Shown here piece by piece: positions 1 to 5,528 of a DNA stretch of 7,745 nt. The stretch covers positions 5,792-13,536 of the forward strand of contig NZFT01000078.1 of assembly GCA_002690755.1 (NCBI GenBank), in the 5' to 3' direction. The translations under genes and the position numbers were made by a program. A model generated the notes under the pieces. The model searched no databases and was not told the DNA's origin. It saw only the letters and a list, made by a program, of their open reading frames with translations. Numbering within the stretch: position 1 is the first letter of the stretch; the number at the start of each line of letters is the position of its first letter. The DNA is from Phycisphaerae bacterium. Lineage in GTDB: Bacteria; Planctomycetota; Phycisphaerae; Phycisphaerales; SM1A02.

Positions 1-150
1 GATGGCAACGGGACGATCGACGGCGCCGACCTCGGCCTGCTCCTCGGCGCCTGGGGCACTACGGACGCGGACGGTGACATCAACGGGGACGGCACGGTCA
101 ACGGCGCGGACCTCGGCCTGCTCCTCGGCGCCTGGGGCGAATCCTGCTGA
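1..150 (+). CDS. C-terminal fragment of a secreted protein with dockerin-like repeats
   Basis: This is the last 49 codons of an open frame that enters from the left edge and stops with TGA at 148-150. It holds two calcium-loop repeats of dockerin type I (EF-hand-like) character. The second loop, DINGDGTVNGAD, has acidic or amide residues at loop positions 1, 3, 5 and 12; the first is cut by the window edge. Each loop is followed by the same helix, LGLLLGAWG. The repeat period is 27 residues, slightly longer than the usual clostridial dockerin. The protein ends in Gly-Glu-Ser-Cys. From general knowledge, such tails occur at the ends of large secreted or surface proteins of planctomycetes, where they are not clearly tied to cellulosomes. 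The main domain of the protein lies outside the window, so its function cannot be stated. A hairpin terminator follows at 202-232. Confidence 0.85.
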   Translation, partial: DGNGTIDGADLGLLLGAWGTTDADGDINGDGTVNGADLGLLLGAWGESC

Positions 151-201
151 GGCCGCTCAGGCACCCGGTTCGGACGCCACGAACCATTCGCGCGAAACGA
201 C

Positions 202-232
202 ACGGACGGCACCTTCGGGTGCCGTCCGTTTT
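202..232. terminator. Perfect 12-bp hairpin with TTCG loop, probable terminator
   Basis: The arms 202-213 and 218-229 are exact inverse complements around a TTCG tetraloop (214-217). On the plus strand the stem is followed by TTTTCG (its last base is the first T), fitting a rho-independent terminator 51 bp after the dockerin-gene stop. On the minus strand the stem is followed by GTCGTTTCG, a poorer T-run, but the hairpin also lies 49 bp beyond the stop of the convergent ABC ATPase gene, so it may serve both. Confidence 0.8.
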
Positions 233-280
233 CGTGCGGATTGAATTCGTGTCGCGAACGTGCCCCAAGGATCCACCGGC

Positions 281-1195
281 TCAACCGGATCGACGTGTCG
301 CCTGCACCGCCGGACTGCGGGTGATCTGGGGATCCGAGGTGTTGAGCAGATCCTCGGCGTAGTTCGTCTCCGCCCGACGCTGGGTGATCGGTCCGATCGG
401 ATCCCCCCGCAGGAACTGACGGATGAGCAGATCGTCCTGAGTCATTCCCTCGGTCGCGTCGTCCGCCACCGCTCTGATCGCGTCGAAGGCGTCCCGGGTG
501 TCGATCTTGAGCACGCGTCCCTTGTCCAGCATGACCATCCGGTCCGCGATGGTGAACGCCGAATCCATCTCGTGCGTCACCACCACGCTCGTGACGCCGA
601 GCTTCTTGGTGAGGTCGATGATCAGCTGGTCGATCTCGGCGCTGGTGACCGGATCGAGTCCGGCCGAAGGTTCGTCGTAGAACAGGATCTTGGGATCGAG
701 GGCCAGCGCTCGAGCAAGTCCGGCCCGCTTCTTCATGCCGCCCGAGATCTGCGCGGGGAGCTTGTCCGCATGCTCCCGGAGGCCGACCAGCTCGAGCTTG
801 ATCTTCACCTGGATGTCGATGATGTTCCGATCGAGATCCGTGTGTTCCTCGAGCGGGAGCGCCACGTTCTCCGCGAGCGTCATGGACTGGAAGAGAGCCC
901 CGGACTGGAAGAGGATTCCGAAGTTGCTTCGGACCGCATTCATTCCCGCTTCGTCCAGTTGATCGATGCGATGGCCGAGCATCGTGATCGTGCCTTCCGT
1001 GGGAGGAAACGAACCGATGAGCATCCGAAGAAACGTCGACTTTCCGCAGCCTGATCCGCCCATCACCACGAGGGTCTCGCCACGGTGGATGTCCATGGTC
1101 AAGCCGTCGAGGACCGTCTGCGTCCCGAAGACCTTCTTGAGATCACGGACCTCGATGATGACGTCATCGGACGCGCTCGGATCGGTCGAGGTCAT
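281..1195 (-). CDS. MlaF/Mkl-type ABC transporter ATPase
   Basis: This 304-residue cytoplasmic ATPase has a complete ABC domain: Walker A GGSGCGKST (46-54), Q-loop around LFQSGALF (95-102), signature ISGGMKKRAGLARAL (150-164), Walker B ILFYDEPSAGLDP (170-182) and the switch histidine H208. The FQSGALFQSMTLAENV stretch and the SGGMxKR signature are typical of the MlaF/Ttg2A/Mkl subfamily, which powers phospholipid or sterol movement between membranes with an MlaE permease and MCE (MlaD) proteins. The tail also resembles MlaF: FLRGDPIGP followed by Y..DLL near residue 290. About 18 extra residues follow. The start ATG overlaps the preceding gene's TGA (ATGA, 1192-1195) and has no Shine-Dalgarno sequence, so translation is probably coupled. 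No permease or MCE gene lies beside it, so the substrate is unknown. The subfamily call is firm; a role in lipid transport is inferred from family. Confidence 0.9.
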   Translation of the reverse strand: MTSTDPSASDDVIIEVRDLKKVFGTQTVLDGLTMDIHRGETLVVMGGSGCGKSTFLRMLIGSFPPTEGTITMLGHRIDQLDEAGMNAVRSNFGILFQSGALFQSMTLAENVALPLEEHTDLDRNIIDIQVKIKLELVGLREHADKLPAQISGGMKKRAGLARALALDPKILFYDEPSAGLDPVTSAEIDQLIIDLTKKLGVTSVVVTHEMDSAFTIADRMVMLDKGRVLKIDTRDAFDAIRAVADDATEGMTQDDLLIRQFLRGDPIGPITQRRAETNYAEDLLNTSDPQITRSPAVQATRRSG

Positions 1196-1947
1196 GGGGT
1201 GGCCGGGGACGCCGCCTCCTCCTTCTTGGTGGCGGCTTCGGCGTCGGTGTGATCTGCAGCGCCGGTCGTGGCTTCCGTAGCCGCCGCGACGCCGGAAGCC
1301 CAGACGAGATCCGCGCCGTCCGGGTCCTTGATCACGATCTTGTCGATACCGATGTACGACCCGCTGGCGGTCATTTCGCCCGCCTTGGTGGCTGCGAAGG
1401 AGACCTCGCCGTCGACCTTGCCGTTCGAGAACGTGAAGGTGAACGGGAGTGTGAACTCCGGCTGTCCGGCTCCGGCGCCGGGCTGTGCATCATCCGACGG
1501 GAAGGCGTTCTTGAAGTCTCCGAATCGAGCCTTCGCCGCGGTGACGAAGGCGACGGTCTCGGATTCGGAGGGTGCGTCCGCCTTCCACCAGAAGGTCGTG
1601 GCCGTGGCACCATCGCCGTCGAAGGCGGCCTGCATCGATTCCTGGGGACCGGTGATCACGCTGGTGATGGAATCCCCGAAGATCTGCGCGACCTTCACGA
1701 TCTGCACCGTTGCATAGACCTGACCGACCGTCATGAGCAGACCGAGGATCACCGCAGTGATCGCAAGTGGCCGGCCACGCATCGGGCCGTCAACGCTGGT
1801 GCGTCCCAGCGCCCCAAGCCCCAGCAGAAGCCCGATCAGCGGCAGCACAGGAATGCAGAAGATGAGGGTGAGGACGAAGGCGGTGACGGCCATGCCGCTC
1901 ATGGGCTTTTCGTCGTGACCGCTGGAGTTGACGGAATCTGCGTGCAT
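1192..1947 (-). CDS. Two-helix membrane protein, DUF4190-like N-terminus (paralogue B)
   Basis: This is a 251-residue protein of unknown function. A short polar N-terminus is followed by two hydrophobic helices (about 20-48 and 60-80) joined by a loop with the RGRPLA motif, the pattern of DUF4190-type small membrane proteins. The remaining ~150 residues contain ARFG (140-143), FTFTFSNGK (169-177) and IVIKDPDGADL (204-214), then an alanine/glutamate/threonine-rich tail. The spacing of short beta-like strands recalls NTF2-like folds, but this is only an impression. I chose the ATG at 1947 because GGAG (minus strand, 1957-1954) sits 6 nt upstream; an ATG at 1959 and a TTG at 2007 are also in frame but lack a well-placed ribosome site. 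It follows a same-length paralogue after 75 bp and overlaps the ATPase start by 4 bp, so all three probably form one transcription unit. Confidence 0.75.
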   Translation of the reverse strand: MHADSVNSSGHDEKPMSGMAVTAFVLTLIFCIPVLPLIGLLLGLGALGRTSVDGPMRGRPLAITAVILGLLMTVGQVYATVQIVKVAQIFGDSITSVITGPQESMQAAFDGDGATATTFWWKADAPSESETVAFVTAAKARFGDFKNAFPSDDAQPGAGAGQPEFTLPFTFTFSNGKVDGEVSFAATKAGEMTASGSYIGIDKIVIKDPDGADLVWASGVAAATEATTGAADHTDAEAATKKEEAASPATP

Positions 1948-1953
1948 GTGATG

Positions 1954-1957
1954 CTCC
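1954..1957 (-). promoter_or_regulatory. Shine-Dalgarno GGAG deciding the start at 1947
   Basis: On the minus strand GGAG is followed by CATCAC (6 nt) and then ATG. It is one of only two convincing ribosome sites in the window and supports this start over the in-frame ATG at 1959, which lies partly inside the same sequence. Confidence 0.55.
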
Positions 1958-2022
1958 ATGGAGGCTTGGGCCGGCGGACCCCCCGTCCGTCCTTCCGAAA
2001 TCCTCAATGTGAATTTCGCATC

Positions 2023-2778
2023 CTATCGAGTGGGGTCTTGATCGGGTTCGAGTTCGGCTTCGATGTTCTGGGGGTCCGGGTCGTCCTCCACCGCCGCCGA
2101 ATTCAACTCCCCCTCCACTTCAGGAGGTTCACCGAGCCGGAGTTCACCGTCCGTGGGATCGAAGATCTCGATCCAGAGGATCTTCGGACGGGGCAGCACG
2201 TCCTGACCCAGCATGGTGGCCCGGAGGCTGTAGGCGGCCGCGCCGTAGCGGGGCCCCCCTCGTTCGAATTCGAAGAGCAGCCGGGTCTCCATTCGGGGGA
2301 CCATCGTCGTGCCCGTCATCCGCGGGCTCTCGACCGACACGCCGAGCAGCGATCCATATCGAGCGTCCACCGCCGTCCCGAAGGCCGTGAAGGCCTCCGG
2401 CATCGGGACGACCGCTCCATCGAATGCGAGACCGGCGGCCGTCAGATCGCCGCTGGCGGCGTCATTGACGACGGCCCGGGTGGTCGCTTCGATCCGATCT
2501 TCGATCGATTCGAGGTACCACCGTCCGAACGCATCCCAGCTGAAGAGCCAGATCACCGTCCCCGACGTCCCGATCGCGATCGCGGCCAGCGCGAGGCGAC
2601 GCCCGCCGAGCCGGCCGTCGGCGGCGACGATCCGTCGATGGGCGAGGAAACCGAGGAACACCGAGATCAGCCCGGTGAGGGGGCAGCAGAGCAGCAGCGA
2701 GGTCACGAACGCCCAGATGGCCAGCTGGCTGGTGGGAAGGCGTTGCACGGGCGTCGGGTTGGTCGGCGAGTCCGGCAT
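2023..2778 (-). CDS. Two-helix membrane protein, DUF4190-like N-terminus (paralogue A)
   Basis: This is a 251-residue protein of unknown function, first in the minus-strand group. Two hydrophobic helices (about 19-46 and 61-80) flank a loop with GGRRLAL, matching the RGRPLAI loop of the next gene. The soluble part holds ARYG (139-142), LLFEFERGG (167-175) and IEIFDPTDGEL (203-213), each within one or two residues of the equivalent motif in paralogue B. It ends in an acidic, proline-rich tail (EPPEVEGEL onward) and stops with TAG. By the usual positive-inside reading the loop is cytoplasmic, with the long C-terminal domain on the same side as the N-terminus; the orientation is not certain. No Shine-Dalgarno precedes the ATG. 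A TAGACT box 8 nt upstream suggests a leaderless transcript. It is divergent from murD with 34 bp between the starts. Confidence 0.75.
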   Translation of the reverse strand: MPDSPTNPTPVQRLPTSQLAIWAFVTSLLLCCPLTGLISVFLGFLAHRRIVAADGRLGGRRLALAAIAIGTSGTVIWLFSWDAFGRWYLESIEDRIEATTRAVVNDAASGDLTAAGLAFDGAVVPMPEAFTAFGTAVDARYGSLLGVSVESPRMTGTTMVPRMETRLLFEFERGGPRYGAAAYSLRATMLGQDVLPRPKILWIEIFDPTDGELRLGEPPEVEGELNSAAVEDDPDPQNIEAELEPDQDPTR

Positions 2779-2812
2779 GGCACCGAAGTCTAGCGGCGTC
2801 TACGCTCCGTCC
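2779..2812. promoter_or_regulatory. Compact divergent promoter region, possibly leaderless on both sides
   Basis: Only 34 bp separate the two ATG codons. On the minus strand TAGACT (2792-2787) lies 8 nt before the ATG at 2778. On the plus strand TACGCT (2801-2806) lies 6 nt before the ATG at 2813. Both fit a TANNNT -10 element placed so that transcription starts at or next to the ATG. Neither gene has a Shine-Dalgarno sequence. No -35 box is recognisable, and the upstream part of each promoter would lie inside the other gene. Confidence 0.4.
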
Positions 2813-4162
2813 ATGCCCGGACCGACCGATGCCTGCGGAACCGAAGCCCCTCACCCCTTCCCCGGCCCGCTCGCCGGCCGGAAAGCGGTCGTGATGGGAC
2901 TCGGCCGATTCGGTGGTGGCGAAGCCGTCGCCCGGCACCTTGGGAGGCTCGGGGCGAACGTGCTGGTGACCGACCTCCAGCCTCCGGACGAACTCGAACG
3001 CTCGATCGCCGGACTCAAGGAGGCGGGGGTGACCTTCCGTCTGGGCGAGCACCGGATCGAAGACTTCAGCGCCGCGGACCTCGTCATGGTCAATCCCGCC
3101 GTTCCCCATCCGTGGGACAACCCGTTTCTGATCGAGGCCCGGGCACGTGGCGCGAGGCTCCTGACCGAGATCCGGCTCGCGATCGGTGACCATTCCGCGC
3201 GCCGGGTGATCGGCATCACCGGGAGCGCCGGCAAGAGCACCACCGCCGCGATGGTCCAGCACGCCCTGCTGAAGGTTCGGCCGGATCTTCGATCCCGACT
3301 CGGCGGCAACATCGGCGGGTCCCTGCTCGATGAGCCACCGCGACCCGATTCCACCCTGGTGCTCGAACTCTCCAGTTTCATGCTGCACTGGCTCGCCGGC
3401 GACGCGGGCGGATCCGGGGACCGGTTCACGCCGGGCGTCGCGCTGGTGACCAACATCGCGCCGAATCATCTCGACTGGCATCGCTCGCTCGACCACTACA
3501 CGGCGAGCAAGCAGGCGATCTTCACCCCCTCCCCGGCCTGTTCCGCCCCTCGTCGCGTCGATCCTTCGGAAGCCGCCTGGCGACCGGACCTCCGGTCCGA
3601 GCTCGAACTCGCGGTGCCGGGTTCGCATAATCGCGAGAACGCCTTCAACGCGATCGCCACCATCATCGAGCACCTCGATCTCCTCGACGGCGAGGTCGCG
3701 GATCGAGGTGCGACCGCCCGCGCCTGCGCGACCGCGCTCCGTGATTTTCCGGGACTCCCTCACCGGCTCGAATTCGTCGACGCGCGTCGGGGCATCCGTT
3801 TCTACAACGACTCCAAGTCCACCACGCCGGATGCGACCTGTCTCGCCGTGGATGCCATGCCTTCCGCTGGCCGGACACACCTGATCGCCGGGGGCTACGA
3901 CAAGGGATCGGATCTCAACCCCATCGCGCGACGGACCAGGGAACTGGCCGGCCTCTACGCCATCGGCGCCACCGAGGCGGCGATCTGCGCACACGGCGGT
4001 GAAGCGTGCGGCACCCTCGCGCAGGCATTCGCTCGCGCCGTCGCGTCGGCATCCGAAGGCGACGTGATCCTGCTCAGTCCGGGTTGCGCCAGTTGGGATC
4101 AGTTCACCGATTTCGAAGCCCGGGGACAACGCTTTCGCGAACTCGTCACCGGACTCGACTGA
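2813..4162 (+). CDS. murD: UDP-N-acetylmuramoylalanine--D-glutamate ligase
   Basis: This 449-residue cytoplasmic enzyme adds D-glutamate to UDP-MurNAc-L-Ala, using ATP, in peptidoglycan precursor synthesis. The N-terminal Rossmann domain starts with VVMGLGRFGGG (26-36). The ATP loop is GSAGKST (137-143), and LELSSF (184-189) follows. NHLDWH (218-223) and the probable carbamylated lysine K233 (TASKQAIF) come next. The ligase C-terminal domain has HNRENAFNA (272-280), GLPHRLEFV (314-322), the NDSKSTTP substrate motif (332-339), AGGYDKG and LSPGCASWDQF. All key motifs are present. Two oddities: 23 extra residues before the first strand, and a span of about 35 residues between K233 and HNREN, roughly half that of E. 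coli MurD. No ATG lies further upstream before the divergent gene, and the next one would fall inside the Rossmann strand, so 2813 is the best start. It stands alone, not in a dcw cluster. Confidence 0.95.
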   Translation: MPGPTDACGTEAPHPFPGPLAGRKAVVMGLGRFGGGEAVARHLGRLGANVLVTDLQPPDELERSIAGLKEAGVTFRLGEHRIEDFSAADLVMVNPAVPHPWDNPFLIEARARGARLLTEIRLAIGDHSARRVIGITGSAGKSTTAAMVQHALLKVRPDLRSRLGGNIGGSLLDEPPRPDSTLVLELSSFMLHWLAGDAGGSGDRFTPGVALVTNIAPNHLDWHRSLDHYTASKQAIFTPSPACSAPRRVDPSEAAWRPDLRSELELAVPGSHNRENAFNAIATIIEHLDLLDGEVADRGATARACATALRDFPGLPHRLEFVDARRGIRFYNDSKSTTPDATCLAVDAMPSAGRTHLIAGGYDKGSDLNPIARRTRELAGLYAIGATEAAICAHGGEACGTLAQAFARAVASASEGDVILLSPGCASWDQFTDFEARGQRFRELVTGLD

Positions 4163-4182
4163 ACCGCGGCGGGTGTTTCGCA

Positions 4183-4263
4183 CGAACGACCGGAGATCGA
4201 GCCCCGTCGAAAATGAACGACCGTCCGCCGGAGGGCGGACGGTCGTTGAATTCCGGTCGTTCG
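4183..4263. terminator. Nested inverted repeats between convergent genes, probable bidirectional terminator
   Basis: The inner hairpin has perfect 14-bp arms at 4216-4229 and 4234-4247 with a GGAG loop. An outer pair of perfect 12-bp arms lies at 4183-4194 and 4252-4263. All four arms share the 8-mer AACGACCG, twice direct and twice inverted, so several alternative pairings are possible. On the minus strand the inner stem is followed by CATTTTCGAC, a usable T-run for the lipoprotein gene. On the plus strand, after murD, the following GAATTCC is a weak tail. Location between two convergent stops supports a terminator role. Confidence 0.7.
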
Positions 4264-4273
4264 ATGATTCGAA

Positions 4274-4774
4274 TCAGTTGGGCCAGGTGCTCGCCTTGTC
4301 GGGAATCGGGCCGCCCTGAGGCGTCCAGTGATCCGGTCGATCCTCCTCCACATCGACGCGAAGGCGGTATCGCTCGTCGTCCTCGGGCCATTCCGGCACC
4401 GGTCGGATCTCGACCCGGATGCTCCGGGCCGCGGCGGGCGGCACCGTGAGCTGGTTCGAGAGTTTTCCGTTCTTCTTGGGGGCGTCCCAGATCTCCCACT
4501 GCATTCGATCGGGCGTGTAGATGGGATCATCACCCTTGCCATCGAGGAACCGGAACGTCAACTGCTTGCCGACCGGCAATCGCAGCGTGAAGAACGCTTC
4601 CTCGTTCCGGGTGTCGATGATCCGGACCGTCTTGGGACTCGAGCTCGTCGAGATGTAGGTGAACGTCGAGTTGCTGCTCGGAAGCCAGCCACCCTTCGTG
4701 CTGTAGGAGTCGCAACTCGTCATCGAGAGAACGACGAATCCGGCCATGATCGAGCAAAGGGTTCGAAGACGCAT
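4274..4774 (-). CDS. Small predicted lipoprotein of unknown function
   Basis: This 166-residue protein starts with a typical export signal: positively charged MRLRT, a hydrophobic stretch (6-18) and a lipobox-like MTSC with C21 as the likely lipidated residue; Met at -3 is less common but tolerated. The mature part is rich in beta-like segments: SPKTVRIIDT (46-55), AFFTLRLPVGKQLTFRF (60-76), MQWEIWD (91-97), a VPP turn (111-113), and RSIRVEIRPVPEWPEDD (117-133). From memory this pattern, a stretch on a gained or exported trait followed by 'PVG' and an Arg-Pro-x-Pro-Glu end, recurs in small planctomycete lipoproteins, but I cannot name a domain or role. The ATG at 4774 is the only one that leaves a proper signal peptide; no clear Shine-Dalgarno precedes it. 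It is convergent with murD and divergent from ispF. Confidence 0.75.
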   Translation of the reverse strand: MRLRTLCSIMAGFVVLSMTSCDSYSTKGGWLPSSNSTFTYISTSSSPKTVRIIDTRNEEAFFTLRLPVGKQLTFRFLDGKGDDPIYTPDRMQWEIWDAPKKNGKLSNQLTVPPAAARSIRVEIRPVPEWPEDDERYRLRVDVEEDRPDHWTPQGGPIPDKASTWPN

Positions 4775-4804
4775 GCGGGTCTCACGGGCTGGCGCAGAAA
4801 CGGC

Positions 4805-4822
4805 GCGGTCCGCACGGACCGC
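4805..4822. repeat. Short perfect inverted repeat upstream of the lipoprotein gene
   Basis: GCGGTCCG and CGGACCGC (4805-4812, 4815-4822) form a perfect 8-bp dyad around CA; with a realistic loop this gives a 7-bp stem with a GCAC loop. A weaker GCCCC/GGGGC hairpin follows at 4842-4854. They lie 31-80 bp upstream of the lipoprotein ATG, so they could sit in its leader or act as a binding site. No T-run accompanies either. The rest of the 235-bp divergent spacer (4775-5009) shows nothing I recognise apart from the ispF promoter candidate. Confidence 0.35.
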
Positions 4823-4992
4823 CTCCGTGCCCAGTTCATCGGCCCCCTCGGGGCAGAGTCTTGAGGGGACCCGGCCAAGTGATCGAGATGATCGTCCATT
4901 CGATTCGATCTGGCGTTCTCGGAGCCTGAAAGCAGGTTACGCCGCACGGCCTTTGATCCCGAGGAGATCCCCGGACGGCCCGACCGTCGCAT

Positions 4993-5001
4993 TGCTAGAG
5001 T
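4993..5001 (+). promoter_or_regulatory. Extended -10 candidate (TGC-TAGAGT) for ispF
   Basis: TGC followed by TAGAGT fits an extended -10 (TGNTANNNT). It ends 8 nt before the ispF ATG at 5010, so transcription would start about at the ATG, giving a leaderless message. No -35 box is evident 17 bp upstream, which is acceptable for an extended -10. No Shine-Dalgarno sequence precedes the ATG. Confidence 0.45.
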
Positions 5002-5009
5002 CTGCCACG

Positions 5010-5525
5010 ATGCCGAAGACCCCCCCTCCCTTCCGAATCGGTCACGGATACGACCTCCACCGCCTCGAGCCGATCGCTCCGGATGGCTCGGGCAGGCCGT
5101 TCGTGCTCGGAGGCCTCCCCTTCGAGCATGATCGCGGACCGGTCGGCCACTCCGATGGTGACGCGCTTCTGCACGCGATCACGGACGCTCTGCTCGGTGC
5201 CCTGGGCGAGGCGGACATCGGGCAGCGCTTTCCCGACACCGACCCGGCCCACGATGGCGCCGACAGCCGGATCTTTCTCGACGCCGCCCGACGCCGGGTC
5301 GACGAAGCGGGCTTTGAAATCGGCAACCTCGACGCGACCGTGATTCTGGAACGGCCGAAGATCGGGCGTCGGAAGCAGGAACTGCGACTTCGACTCGCCA
5401 CCCTGCTCGACATCGATCCCGACCGCGTGAACGTCAAGGGGAAGACCCACGAGAAGGTCGACGCGGTCGGCGAGGGCCGGGCGATCGAGGTGCATGTCGT
5501 CGTCCTGCTGGTCCGTCGGGACTGA
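5010..5525 (+). CDS. ispF: 2-C-methyl-D-erythritol 2,4-cyclodiphosphate synthase
   Basis: This 171-residue enzyme converts CDP-methylerythritol 2-phosphate to the cyclic diphosphate and CMP in the MEP isoprenoid pathway, and normally works as a trimer with a metal in each active site. Motifs are complete: RIGHGYDLH (9-17) with metal ligands D15 and H17, GHSDGDALLHAITDALLGA (46-64) with the third ligand H55, DIGQRFPDTDP (69-79), GADSR (83-87), PKIGRR, and the C-terminal VNVKGKTHEK and GEGRAIE. It is about 12 residues longer than E. coli IspF, explained by seven residues before RIGHG and a six-residue insertion between the first two and third ligands. The ATG at 5010 is chosen from family alignment and from the extended -10 just upstream. 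The gene stands alone, without ispD, and its stop lies 3 bp from that of the convergent glycerate kinase. Confidence 0.96.
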   Translation: MPKTPPPFRIGHGYDLHRLEPIAPDGSGRPFVLGGLPFEHDRGPVGHSDGDALLHAITDALLGALGEADIGQRFPDTDPAHDGADSRIFLDAARRRVDEAGFEIGNLDATVILERPKIGRRKQELRLRLATLLDIDPDRVNVKGKTHEKVDAVGEGRAIEVHVVVLLVRRD

Positions 5526-5528
5526 TCT

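Noticed and set aside
1957..2007. Longer N-terminus for paralogue B from the TTG at 2007 or the ATG at 1959
   Set aside because: Neither has a well-placed ribosome site, and the start at 1947 both has GGAG at 6 nt and brings the motifs into register with paralogue A. The choice is still not certain.
1249..2793. 514-codon plus-strand open frame antisense to the two membrane-protein genes
   Set aside because: Arg/Gly/His-rich low-complexity translation with no recognisable domain; the minus-strand genes have clear membrane helices and paralogous motifs. GC-rich antisense frames often stay open.
2462..4183. 573-codon minus-strand open frame antisense to murD
   Set aside because: MurD on the plus strand carries every family motif; the antisense product resembles nothing and overlaps the start of another real gene.
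4720..4992. 90-codon minus-strand frame covering the spacer upstream of the lipoprotein gene
   Set aside because: It overlaps the lipoprotein start in another frame, has no ribosome site or family resemblance, and is Arg/Ser-rich as expected of chance frames.
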